Assembly: GCA_036873135.1 (NCBI GenBank)
Contig: JAPTYO010000002.1
Coordinates: 49,656,204-49,720,203 of the forward strand
Length of the DNA stretch: 64,000 bases
Direction: 5' to 3'
Origin: Clarkia xantiana subsp. parviflora
Taxonomy: Eukaryota > Streptophyta > Magnoliopsida > Myrtales > Onagraceae
The notes under the pieces were generated by a model, which worked only from the letters and a program-made list of their open reading frames with translations, was not told the origin of the DNA and made no database searches. Shown here in pieces: positions 21,132-32,664 of the stretch (the stretch's first letter is position 1; every line of letters begins with the position of its first letter). A program made the translations under genes and the position numbers.

Positions 21132-22591
21132 TGTCAGACCTAAAATCTGACCTAAGGCGAATTACGTTTTAAAAAAAACGTGAAATTTGAAAAGAGTCGC
21201 CACTAGTTAATTATTAGGCTAACTAGAATCCTAGAATACCTGAGCGAATAACTAATTAAACACATAGGTATTAAATCAGTCTACGATCAGAAATACGAGT
21301 TCGGGGGTTCTGTTACGAATTAAAACTCATTGAATTAATCACGCCCTTTCGGTACTCAATTTACAAATTTGCCAATTTTCATCGTTAATTAACTACGAAT
21401 TAGTTATGCATACGAACGACCTAATAACACTAACGATTATCATATAAAATCAAATTAACACGAACTAACATGACGAATATTTACATTTACTATTTATTAC
21501 TTCAATTAATCTAAATTAATTAAAATATAATGAAATATCCATAATTAACCTTTTTATTGTTTAATTAACCTAGATTAATCAATATTCAGATTATTCATGT
21601 CAAATTAAATCTAATATAACATAATAAAATAAATGATACTACAACATGGAGTTAGTATTATTTACATACAAACTAAATTAAAATCAACCTAATTATTTCA
21701 ACATATTAATAGTTAATATAAAAAATAGATAAATTAAATCAGTAAAAAAAAAAAAATGAACAGCAGCAGGGGAGAAGGCTTTTTACCACAGTGGAGATCG
21801 GACTGACAGAAGTCACGGCAAGACCCGGCGGACCTCGGGACGAAGACGCCGGCAGCAGCGGGGGGGCTCCGGCGAGGGACGTCGACGGAACCACGGCGGC
21901 GTGGGTCCATGAATGGCGGCCGGTCGAAAGAGCAGGAAGCTCCGGCGAGATCCAGCAGGTTCAGGCGACGTAGAGGACCGGCGATTTGATACGGAGGTCG
22001 GGCGGCGCAGCGCGACGCGGTCGGTGCGGAACGGCGACGGGAAGGCGAGGCGGCGGTGGCGGACCGGGTGGCCGAAAGTGGACAGTGACAGCCGGCAGCC
22101 GATTTAGGAGCGAAAAAAAAAAAATTCTGAGCACTAGAAGACGAAATCGCACATAACCCGAAAATATGTATTATTTCTTCTTTTTGGTGTTTTTTCTGTG
22201 TGTTTTACAATGTAAACCTAGACCCCTATTTATACTAAAAACCTAGTCTAGATTACAGATAAAATTTAAATAAAAAATTCTAACAGATAATTATTCTAGA
22301 GAATATTTCTAAGCATATTTATCTTTACAGATAATTATTTTTTTTGAATAAAAAATAATATCTGGAGATAAATATCTTACAGATAATTTTCTAAAAATAA
22401 AAAATAATTATTATATATATATTTTTAAAAATTTTGAAAATAAATATATTCGAAATAATTTAAAATATATTTTATAATAATTTCCCTAATGTGCCCTTGA
22501 GCATTTTTGGAGACTTTGTGGTTTGACGCGTCCGGAATTTGATGTATCATGTGTAACGTCGTTACGTCCGGGTAAAAATCGAGTGTTTACA
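21132..22591 (-). repeat. Right (5') LTR of LARD A
   Basis: 1460 bp, from TGTCAGACC to GTGTTTACA. TATA box on the minus strand at 22227-22236. Its divergence from the left LTR is clearly greater than that between the LTRs of LARD B or of the Tat element, so A is an older insertion. Confidence 0.9.
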
Positions 22592-22927
22592 ACGTTTAAG
22601 CATGTGTGTGGTGTGTATGATGAATGTTATTGGCATATGATAATTTATATGGATAGTAGAATTATGTATGCATGAGTAAATTCATCGGAATGATTTTCCA
22701 AAACAAAAAAGGGCCTTGGGAAAGCCAAGATCGGGTATGCTTATTTTAAAATTCTCGTTCCGGTAATTTTCAATTAAAACCGTTTTAAGAGAGTGATCTA
22801 TTAGATAGAAGACGGCGATAGTGTGAACTCTTTCACAGCCATCTTCCATTGGTTTACTGGTGGTCGGTGGGTTTAGATGACTAAGGAATCATTATTTGTC
22901 GGATTCCATCTTAATAGTTATTTGATG
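22592..22927 (+). other. Leader of copy D between LARD A and LARD B
   Basis: Colinear with 830-1160 of copy F. It ends with TTTGATG, of which TGATG is the LARD B target site. Confidence 0.75.
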
Positions 22928-24549
22928 TGTCGGACCCTAAAAATCTGACCTACGGCGAATTACGTTTTGAAAACGTGGATTTTGAAAAGAGTCGCCACTA
23001 GTTAATTATTAGGCTAACTAGAATCCTAAATTACCCAAGCGAATAACTAATTAGACACCTAGGTATTAAATCGGTCTACGATCAGAAATACGAGTTCGGG
23101 GGTTCTATTGCGAATTAAAACTCATGGAATTAATCACGCCCTTTCGGTACTCAATTCACAAATTTGCCAAAATTTTAATATATGTACAATTTTACATAAT
23201 TAGAAACAAAAATAGTTCAATATGTTTAAATATTTCCTTTAAGAAATTATTAATTAGTGTAGTACAGAGTCATAATTATACTCACATAAAAAACGAAACC
23301 TTGAGAACTAAGATTACTGATCTTGCTTAACCTAATATATTAATATATATATATATAGAGAGAGAGCATAACATCTAAGCCTACACGGTAATATAATAAA
23401 CATGTACAGGATGAAGACTTACCTAAAACAAGACGGACGATGCAGAGCAGAGTAGTGATTCAAGCAATTAACGACAGCAACAAGAAGCAGATGCACGACA
23501 ACAGCAACCTTGGATGGACGGTGAGCAAGGTTGGACGTACGTCCGATCGGGGATTCTGTCGGAGGTGGGGCGGAGGATGAACACCGAGCAGCGAAAAGGC
23601 GATCATCAACGGACAAGTCGAGCTCCGAGCTGACTAGGGCGAATCTTGACCACAGAGGCAGGGATGGGATCGGAGTGCTGCTCTGTCGCTGCTGGTCGAT
23701 CGTGGAGTTTGATGGTCGTCGAAGATCGTCGGAACTGAACCGGTCGGAAGACGAAGGCTCGGACGTCCAGAGGCGATGATGGTGATGGATGCACGGTTGG
23801 GCTAGCACGGTGAGGGCTGGGCTGATGTCTAAGCGGCAGTCTTCTTGGTCGAGAGATGAACGGTGAGCGTCCTGAGTTGCACGAAGTGGACGGGACACCG
23901 AGCAGCAGCAAACAAAAGCTTTGGCTGAACTGGAGCAATTGGACAAGTGACCCGATCGGAAAGGAGTTCTGGTGGTGGTCGGTGAAGGAGCACGGCATCG
24001 CTGGACCTGGTCACAGCAACAGGGAACCGTGACTAGAGGACGATGTGTTGCTATGGCGCGTCGTGGAGGGTCTGCGAAGAGCTTGGGCAGTGAGGAGCGG
24101 TCTACGTTTTCTATCATGGATGGGATTGCTACTCTGATGAAGAAGACTATCTGCATCTATCTATATAATAATAATATATATATATACAATATATAATAAT
24201 CAATACGAAGAGTAATACAAGAACATAATAACTCGCTGATGAATCACTTTTTATTCCTTTCAGTCCATTCCCCCCTCTCCATTACATCGACGACACATAT
24301 ATATACTTACCTAGACTTATCTAACTAGGAAGTAAATATTGTTGATTTATTCTCTTAATAAATGCTAAATATTCAGAAAATATACCCTAAATATTCAACA
24401 AATATTTTCTATAATAAATACAAATAAACTATCCTAATTTTGCCGGAGTCATTCTTGGAAACTTCTTGACTTGACATGTTTAGAAATTTCCTCATTTAGC
24501 ACGCCACATGTCACGTGTGTCGCGCGTGGTCCAAAATTAGGTGTTTACA
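22928..24549 (-). repeat. Left (3') LTR of LARD B
   Basis: 1622 bp, TGTCGGACCC to GTGTTTACA. Its first 240 or so bases match the LARD A LTR closely, but the middle is unrelated. The GC-rich block 23430-24130 supports a 245-codon minus frame (24156-23419) that is Ser/Pro/Arg-rich without a recognisable domain. It is repeated exactly in position in the other LTR, as LTR sequence must be, and I do not call it a gene. Confidence 0.92.
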
Positions 24550-24563
24550 GTTAGCCCCTCTTT
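24550..24563 (-). other. Polypurine tract of LARD B
   Basis: The minus strand reads AGAGGGGCTAAC just before the LTR start TGTAAACACC. It is equivalent to 6954-6968 in LARD A. Confidence 0.7.
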
Positions 24564-24699
24564 GGGCGGATTCCCGTAGAACATGTTCGAGGGGATTCGT
24601 CCAAAGACAAGGAAACACCGAATTTTGGATGAGAAGTCTGTCTTTCTTTTGAGTCTTCGAGTCTTCAAGGTGGCCTTTGGCTTTATTAACGATGCGAAA

Positions 24700-25620
24700 A
24701 AGTTAAACTTCTGCCGGCAGTGCCCTTGTTGACAGTGCCTCCATTGGTATCGCAGAAAAGTAAAGCCTCAGTTGGCAGTGCCCATGTTGGCGGTGCCTCC
24801 GTTGGCGTGCGGAAAATAGAACCTCCGTCGGCGGTGCCCCTGTTGGCGGTGCCTCCATTGGTAGTGCAGAAAATAGAACCTCCGTCGGCGGTGCCCCTGT
24901 TGGCGGTGCCTCCATTGGTAGTGCAGAAAGTAAAGCCTCCAGTGGCGTGCGGAAAAAGTAAAGCCTCGGTCGGCGGTGCCCCTGTTGGCGGTGCCTTCGT
25001 TGGCGGTGTAGAAAATAAAGCCTCCAGTGGCGTGCAGAAAAGTAAAATCTTGATCGATGATGCCTCTAGTGGCGAGCGACAAGAAAAAGCCTCCAGTGGC
25101 GTGCAATAAAGTAAAACCTTTGGTGATGATTGGTAACAGAAGACCTCTACGTCAGACAGTACCAACAACCTCTGGTGACGCCTCTAGTGGCGAGTGGTAA
25201 CGGAAAAACCTCTACGTCAGACCGTACCGGAAAACCTCTGGTGATATCTCTGGTGGCGAAAGACCTCTACGTCAGACCGTACCGGAGAACCTTTGGCGAT
25301 GCCTCTAGTGGCGAGTGGTAACGGAAGACCTCTACGTCAGACCGTACCGGGAAAACCTCTGGTGATATCTCTGGTGGCGGAGGACCTCTACGTCAGACTG
25401 CACTGGAGAACCTTTGGTGATGCCTCTAGTGGCGAGTGGTAACGGAAGACCTCTACGTCAGATCGTACCGGGAAAACCTCTGGTGATATCTCTGGTGGCG
25501 GAAGACCTCTACGTCAGACCGTACCGGAGACCCTTTGGCGATGCCTCTAGCGGCGTATGTCGGAGAAGAGCCTCTAGTGGCGTCCGTTGGAGAAGTGCCT
25601 CTAGTGGCGTGACCTGCGAA
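24700..25620. repeat. Compound minisatellite in LARD B
   Basis: CCTCCGTCGGCGGTGCCCC and CCTCCAGTGGCGTGC units (24700-25110) pass into five or six copies of a longer unit containing GACCTCTACGTCAGACCGTA and GGTGATGCCTCTAGTGGCG (25130-25545). The array then ends in CCTCTAGTGGCGTCCG units, as in LARD A. Long frames here are repeat by-products. Confidence 0.88.
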
Positions 25621-26094
25621 GGCTGAATACTAAGGCTTCGTTCGTCGGGGGTGACTCTCAGAAAGCTGGAAAACTTCAGATCCTGATCGTCGATTGATTT
25701 GTAGGAACAGACTGTAACAGTCCTACTCATCCTTGGATGGCGACTCGCGATAGCAGACTGTAACCGTCCCGCTTGCCGTGAAGTTGACTTTGGAAGGCGC
25801 TGTGTTGCGCATGAATGTTTGTCCCTAATTTTTGCCTAAATTGCGCACGGCGCGACAACTTAGCGGGATCTTTCTCTTTTTTCTTTTTTCTTCTTCATCT
25901 CTTTTTTTTTTTTTTTTAATCTCTCATTTTCTTTCCTTTTGCCACGGCCGATTGAGAGATTTTCGACCGTGCCCCTCGGTTTTTTATTTTCTCTCCTTTT
26001 GCCATGATTGCAATTTCTGAACTTGCAACCATGCCTCTCATTTCCTGATTTTGCCTAGGCCGCCCTTTCGGGTTTTCAACCTAGCGGAAGCACT
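25621..26094. other. Spacer of LARD B between arrays
   Basis: Contains T-rich runs and the TTTTGCCATGATTGCAATTT words shared with 8040-8230 of LARD A. No gene is seen. Confidence 0.55.
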
Positions 26095-26790
26095 CTTTAT
26101 TTGGTAGCCGATTAAACGGTGGCTGTGACCCGTACTTTATTTTCCGCCTCGATGCGGGAGTATTTGTAGCCCTTTGGAGGGTGACTGTGATCTTTTCGTC
26201 ACCGTCTTCGATGTTGCAGGAGCTCTTTTGATTGTAGCCATTTGGAGGGTGGCTGTGGCCCTTCATTCATCGTCTCTTATCCGGGAAACACTCTTTATAT
26301 GTAACCATTTTGAGGGTGGTTGTGGCCCTTTCACTTAATATCTGCCATCGATGTTTCGGGATCGCTCTTTCGACTGTAGTCGTTTGAGGGACGACTGTGA
26401 CCCTTTCTTTTATTTTCCCGCCCTCACCGGGTTCGCGAGATCACTCTTTTTGTGTAGCCATTTTAAGGGTGGCTGTGGCCCTTTTTATTCTCCCGCCCTC
26501 TCTGGGTTTGCGGGGTCACTCTTTTATTCGTAGCCGTTTGGAGGGTGGCTGTGGCCCTTTCACCTATTTCCCGCTTTTGATGTTGCAGGAGCGCTCTTTA
26601 TCTGTAGCCATTTGAAGGGTGGCTGTGGCCCTTTTTGTAGTCGTTTTAGGGACGTCTGTGACCCTTTTTATCTGTAGTTGATTTAGGGACAACTGTGACC
26701 CTTTTTATTCACTGCTCTCACAAAATATGCATGAGCACTCTCTTTATTTTTATCGGTAGCCAATTAAAGGGCGGCTGTGACCCTAAATAA
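26095..26790 (-). repeat. Tandem hairpin array with complementary stem changes, LARD B
   Basis: Eleven units with the same 5-bp stem and 9-nt loop as LARD A. Stems include AGCCA/TGGCT, AACCA/TGGTT (26303-26307 with 26317-26321), AGTCG/CGACT (26378-26382 with 26392-26396) and AGTTG/CAACT (26676-26680 with 26690-26694). The unit at about 26640 (AGTCG/CGTCT) and that at about 26166 are broken by one mismatch. The first and last units have the AGCC/GGCT form with a GATTAAA-type loop, as at both ends of the array in LARD A. Confidence 0.85.
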
Positions 26791-28389
26791 AAAATATTCT
26801 TTTTTACTTTTTTTTTTTTGCTTTTTCTTTTGCTTTTTTTTTTTTTTTTTTTTTTTAAACGAAAATTTAACGAAAATAATCAACAACAATTATGTACATG
26901 CCCCTAGTGGCAAATCTGAAATTTCTAATTCAAAACATCTTCTAGAGAAGGACTCAGTCAAAATATGCCGATCGGGTCGACGCCCTGGATGGACCTTACA
27001 ACCAATGGATGGCGTAGACAGTGATTTCTAATCTCGGCTTCTCAAGTGCTCCGGTTATTGCTCAATCTCGTCTGGGTATGCCCCATAGCTAGCACCAATC
27101 GGGTTAGGCTCGTCACATTCTGTATGAATGGTCTGGTTAATGAACACACGCGGATGGTGTTTAGTTTGGCACGGCAGATCACATGGAAACTTTTGATGTA
27201 TCTAGGACAAGTTCGTCGGTCGACACAAGCATGGTCAATGAGCAAAGAATCGTGGGCGGGATGAGTGCATCAAAGGCCTCGATTTGAATGACTTTTCAAG
27301 CTGCAAAAAGAGAAAAGAGACAAGTCACATTTCGTGGACAAAGTTGATCACATGTTCTCTTACCTGGGCGTCGGATTTTTCTAGTGCTGTCTATACAACT
27401 GGAACTGCTGCATGTCCTGATTTTCCCGCCCCATCTAGAAATCACAACTTGTATATGAACACTCGCCGGAAAGTAAATTCCCCTGGACCTCTGATGGAAG
27501 GCACCAACAATGATGTTTTCTTTGCTTGACATCTCAAATGTTCATTGATCAGCACATTGAATCTTCACGAGACTCTCGATGATCTCATGATATTTTCCAT
27601 ATTCTTACATGTCCTATCTCAACGGGAGATGCCCCTTGGTTACCGCCGACTGGTTTAGACCTCGCCGTAAAACAGATGTACGGCTTGGTTCGGGGACGCG
27701 TATGAATTCCACACATGGCAGGTGAAGATTTCACATGGAAGTTCTTTAAAGTAGTCACAATTCACGTGGATGCGACCTCATCGAAGTGGTCGTCTGATCT
27801 GAAAAAAGAGTAGGGACACTCAAATCTCAAGGAAAAATCAAGTACAATTCATCGTACCTGAGCGATGGATATCATGAGTGCGCAGTTTGTGCTTCATGCA
27901 ACTGGATGGCTGCACGTTCTTTTTTGTTGCCCCATTTGGCTGACACCACTCGTATGTGCCAGATACCTATCCAAGGGTACCTGAAAAGACCAGACACGAA
28001 AGTTAGTATAAAGAATCAAATGAGTCATGCATGATTTTTCGGAAAACTTCTAATGTCATTCATTTCATAATTTCGATTACATTTCTGAAAGAATCAAAAT
28101 TTATGATCTAAGGTGTTTTGCACTAGGTTGGAGTTTAATGAGTTCGCTGAGTGCACTATCTGGCTCTAACGCACGATAGATGTTCAAAATGAAGTTTTTT
28201 CAAAAGGATTTTCTCGTCCTTTGTTTAAGCTCGATTAGTCACACTCAACTAAACATTTAAACAGTTTTTCAAAAAAATCAAAGTCAGAATCAAATCTATT
28301 TTTCAAAATGCTAGCTCATGCAAAGGTTGAGACGATCTTGCCGAAAAAGTGCAATACACCTTGGATAAAAACGAATGACACTTTGAGTT
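26791..28389. other. Internal spacer of LARD B
   Basis: Non-coding and colinear with 9460-10242 plus 12401-13400 of LARD A. It contains the empty CACTA site near 27374 and long T runs at 26800-26860. No gene is seen. Confidence 0.6.
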
Positions 28390-29400
28390 TTTTTTTTTTA
28401 ATGCTCATGCATGCTCGAAAGTTAAAGTTCTACTTCTAATAAATTTACAACCAGTTTACCTGAATGATACATATGTGCAAAATGAAAAATTCAGGTAAAG
28501 TTTTTTTAAAAAGAAATGCAAATGCAATGCATGTTTGGAATTAGAAGCTCAACAACTAAGAGAAGATTTACAATCTAAAAAAAAAAATCGTTTTTCCTAA
28601 AATAATGCTTATGAGATGTACATGAGGTGAAAGTTGTACAGTTGAGAAAACTTACAAGTTACCTGAATTTTTTTGTTTTTTTTTTTTTTATGAGGGAAAA
28701 AAAATCAATGCATCCTAGTTGCTCAAAAAAAAAAAAATAATAAACAAGTGAAATTTTTTTTAAAAAAAAAAAACAAAAAAAAATGCATATGAGATGCACA
28801 AAAAAAATAAATACAAGATGCAAACTTAAAAATGAAAGTTCTACAACTAAGAAAAATTACAATTTACCTGAAAGGTTTTTCCGAAAAATAATGCATATGA
28901 TATGCACATCTTTTTAAAAAAATCAGGTAAAAGGTTTTTTTAAACAGAGAGCCCTAAAACTAAGAGAGCTTACAATTTATCTAAAAAGTTTTTTAAATTA
29001 ATGCATACTGGATGCATTATTTAAAATAAAACAATTCAGGTAAAAAGTTTTTGAAATGATGCATGTGGAATGCACGTTCGAAATTAGAAGCTCTAATAGC
29101 TAAAGGGGAATTAAAATTTCCAAAATGTTTTTTTACATGCGCGACGCGCTAACCAAAATCACAACTTACCTGAAGAGTTTTTTTTTTTTTAAAATAATGC
29201 GTATGAAACGCAAGTTTGAAATAAAAAAAAAATTCAGGTAAGAGGTTTTTTTTTTTAAAAAACAATGCATGCGAAATGCAATTTTGAAAAGAAAATGTAT
29301 ACAACTAAATGACTAACAATTAGCTGGAAAAAAAAAGTTTTTTTTTTGTTTTTTTGTTTTTTTTTAAAATGCAATGATATGAATGCATGGGAAATAAAAG
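28390..29400 (-). repeat. T-rich hairpin array of LARD B
   Basis: The same unit type as in LARD A, with TTACCTGAA and TTCAGGTAA around small hairpins with loop ATGAA, for example ATGCGT/ACGCA at 29197-29202 with 29208-29212. The empty target of G1 (GAAAAATTACAATTTACC) is at about 28851. Confidence 0.75.
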
Positions 29401-29461
29401 TTATACAAACAGTAATAATAACATTTACAACAAAAAAACAGATCATGTTAGGGGGTAAAAA

Positions 29462-29665
29462 AATGTGTGGCTTTGCTCTACAAGGTAGGTTCCACTGACA
29501 GGTTCCCGACAAGGTGGTTTCCTCACCCCATCATAGGGATCATAAGACCTTCACAAGCGAGTAGAGTTTTTCTGAGCCGTACCGGCGGCCCAGCCGCTCC
29601 GGTCGTACCGTACTAAACCTCCGGGGTTCCTAGTCGCCCTGGGTTTTAGGCGTTTTGGAGATTAC
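29462..29665 (-). promoter_or_regulatory. Conserved GC-rich block downstream of the LARD B primer binding site
   Basis: Near-identical to 20725-20925 of LARD A and at the same distance from the PBS. It is a candidate packaging or dimerisation element, by position only. Confidence 0.4.
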
Positions 29666-29856
29666 GCTAAAGTGGGTGTGTGCAAATTTAAATAATACAT
29701 ACACAACAAATAAAAATAGTTAGTCATAATAAAAACTTAACTCCACACCTGAAATCACAAAAAAAAAACAAGTTAGATCTGTGAAATAAAAATAAAAATT
29801 ACAAAATTCTAACATGGCAAAAAGTGAACATACTGAGCCCGAACCCTCTAAAGTGT

Positions 29857-29876
29857 TCCCAGCAGAGTCGCCAAAT
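29857..29876 (-). other. Primer binding site of LARD B
   Basis: The minus strand reads TTTGGCGACTCTGCTGGGAA after the LTR, one or two bases different from LARD A. Confidence 0.75.
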
Positions 29877-32591
29877 TGTCGGACCCTAAAAATCTGACCT
29901 ACGGCGAATTACGTTTTGAAAACGTGGATTTTGAAAAGAGTCGCCACTAGTTAATTATTAGGCTAACTAGAATCCTAAATTACCCAAGCGAATAACTAAT
30001 TAGACACCTAGGTATTAAATCGGTCTACGATCAGAAATACGAGTTCGGGGGTTCTATTGCGAATTAAAACTCATGGAATTAATCACGCCCTTTCGGTACT
30101 CAATTCACAAATTTGCCAAAATTTTAATATATGTACAATTTTACATAATTAGAAACAAAAATAGTTCAATATGTTTAAATATTTCCTTTAAGAAATTATT
30201 AATTAGTGTAGTACAGAGTCATAATTATACTCACATAAAAAACGAAACCTTGAGAACTAAGATTACTGAACTTGCTTAACCTAATATATTAATATGAATA
30301 ATGCTAAAAACTGAGAAAATTCCCGTGAAAAATTTGACGAAAGTTAGGTGGGCTCCACTCATAAATGTGCCAGCTTTATCTCCGTTGAAAACATATATTC
30401 TACTCTTTTTTATTCAAAGTATACCCTTTATTATTTTCCTCCTTGCTTTCCAATACTTAGTTAACAATACCAAATTTATCTTTTTATTACAACTCACACC
30501 GTCATCCATCCATCCATCACTTATTATAATTTTTTTTTCTGATATAATATAATTAATTGTTCAGCCTATTACATTTTTTTCAAATATAAAAAATAAGTAA
30601 TTATATATATAATTTTTTTTTTTTGTTGAAAGTGAAACTACTATGTTTATATTACATTAAAATTGTGTATATCTGATTTTTTTATGCTACACAAATTTAC
30701 GACTTTAAAATAAATACCATTGAATCTTTTTTTTTGTTAACATTTGTATATAAAGTCTATTTAATTTAATTTATCTTATCTAACCATGATTTTGACTTTA
30801 ATCTTTTATAGTAAATCAATTTTAGACTTAATTGTTTAATTAACCAGTTCCTTAATTAATTCAAATTTCTAGTTAGTTATATAATTAACAGTGATTCAAA
30901 AATAAAATGTTTTTCTTGGATTTCCAAAATGTAATTGTTTAAAAACGTGATTATTATATCATGTTTTTTTTTATTACTAGTAATAAAAATAAGAATAAGC
31001 CTAATTGGTACATTACCATCAACAAATTTATATTAATAACTTTTTTTGTAACATATACTCGTAACTATTTGGTTCTATATTTGATATTTTATATGGCAGT
31101 ATAGTTATCTATTGATTATTAAAAAAAATTAATGATGGTAGAAGATGTTACTTGTACTTACTTAGTTTGGCAAAAAAATGCCTACAAAATTATTAGTGGA
31201 GGAGCCCACCATTACTCTATATGTCATCTTTGTGCAAAGAATACAAGAATATAAAAGGGAGAATTGTATTAACGGAAATAGAAAATATATAACAAAATCT
31301 AATAATTTTTTGGTGGAGCCCACACTCACTTTCGGTGGATGTTTCACTGTGAGTTTCTCAGTTTCTAGCAGCACTCTATTAATATATATATATATATAGA
31401 GAGAGAGCATAACATCTAAGCCTACACGGTAATATAATAAACATGTACAGGATGAAGACTTACCTAAAACAAGACGGACGATGCAGAGCAGAGTAGTGAT
31501 TCAAGCAATTAACGACAGCAACAAGAAGCAGATGCACGACAACAGCAACCTTGGATGGACGGTGAGCAAGGTTGGACGTACGTCCGATCGGGGATTCTGT
31601 CGGAGGTGGGGCGGAGGATGAACACCGAGCAGCGAAAAGGCGATCATCAACGGACAAGTCGAGCTCTGAGCTGACTAGGGCGAATCTTGACCACAGAGGC
31701 AGGGATGGGATCGGAGTGCTGCTCTGTCGCTGCTGGTCGATCGTGGAGTTTGATGGTCGTCGAAGATCGTCGGAACTGAACCGGTCGGAAGACGAAGGCT
31801 CGGACGTCCAGAGGCGATGATGGTGATGGATGCACGGTTGGGCTAGCACGGTGAGGGCTGGGCTGATGTCTAAGCGGCAGTCTTCTTGGTCGAGAGATGA
31901 ACGGTGAGCGTCCTGAGTTGCACGAAGTGGACGGGACACCGAGCAGCAGCAAACAAAAGCTTTGGCTGAACTGGAGCAATTGGACAAGTGACCCGATCGG
32001 AAAGGAGTTCTGGTGGTGGTCGGTGAAGGAGCACGGCATCGCTGGACCTGGTCACAGCAACAGGGAACCGTGACTAGAGGACGATGTGTTGCTATGGCGC
32101 GTCGTGGAGGGTCTGCGAAGAGCTTGGGCAGTGAGGAGCGGTCTACGTTTTCTATCATGGATGGGATTGCTACTCTGATGAAGAAGACTATCTGCATCTA
32201 TCTATATAATAATAATATATATATATACAATATATAATAATCAATACGAAGAGTAATACAAGAACATAATAACTCGCTGATGAATCACTTTTTATTCCTT
32301 TCAGTCCATTCCCCCCCTCTCCATTACATCGACGACACATATATATACTAACCTAGACTTATCTAACTAGGAAGTAAATATTGTTGATTTATTCTCTTAA
32401 TAAATGCTAAATATTCAGAAAATATACCCTAAATATTCAACAAATATTTTCTATAATAAATACAAATAAACTATCCTAATTTTGCCGGAGCCATTCTTGG
32501 AAACTTCTTGACTTGACATGTTTAGAAATTTCCTCATTTAGCACGCCAAATGTCACGTGTGTCGCGCGTGGTCCAAAATTAGGTGTTTACA
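29877..32591 (-). repeat. Right (5') LTR of LARD B, interrupted
   Basis: Without the 1081-bp insertion and its 9-bp duplication this LTR is about 1625 bp, nearly identical to the left LTR. A minus frame of 245 codons (32197-31460) repeats the one in the left LTR with at most a residue or two changed. Confidence 0.93.
30296..31376. mobile_element. Non-autonomous MULE-like DNA transposon in the LARD B LTR
   Basis: The left LTR (23330-23350) supplies the empty site. Terminal inverted repeats of about 60 bp (30296-30358 and 31317-31376) share AAACTGAGAAA, GTGAAA, CGAAAGT and GGGCTCCAC words. The flanking 9-bp duplication is TATTAATAT (30287-30295 and 31377-31385). A 9-bp duplication and termini starting with GA fit Mutator-like elements; hAT (8 bp) is less likely. 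The interior is AT-rich with no transposase. Confidence 0.9.
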
Positions 32592-32664
32592 TGATGTATG
32601 CAATTCTTTCTCAAAATGTTATTGTCTCCCTGATTCTTGCATAACCATCAATATTTTAGTTTTC

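Larger units (their letters stand above)
5501..22591 (-). mobile_element. LARD A: large non-coding LTR element, minus orientation
   Basis: Two LTRs of about 1.45 kb flank an internal region without any gag or pol. Orientation is set by the PBS beside the right LTR (21111-21131) and the polypurine tract beside the left LTR (6954-6968). The internal part is homologous to that of LARD B and holds the same arrays in the same order. It is interrupted by a CACTA element (10243-12400) and by G1 (14286-19700). The left LTR lacks its first 13 or so bases and there is no TSD (right flank ACGTT), because the left junction is a deletion. It must rely on proteins from another element. Confidence 0.85.
22928..32591 (-). 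mobile_element. LARD B: large non-coding LTR element, minus orientation
   Basis: The LTRs are 22928-24549 and 29877-32591, the second enlarged by a MULE-like insertion. It is flanked by a perfect 5-bp duplication TGATG (22923-22927 and 32592-32596). PBS and polypurine tract are like those of LARD A. The internal region (24550-29876) has no protein gene and carries the same arrays as LARD A, without the CACTA and G1 insertions. I see fewer than ten differences between its LTRs, so it is young. Confidence 0.95.

Noticed and set aside
32557..32664. Upstream start of the copy D gag-like frame at 32557
   Set aside because: This part lies in the LARD B LTR and its target duplication; the shared family start is the ATG at 32665.
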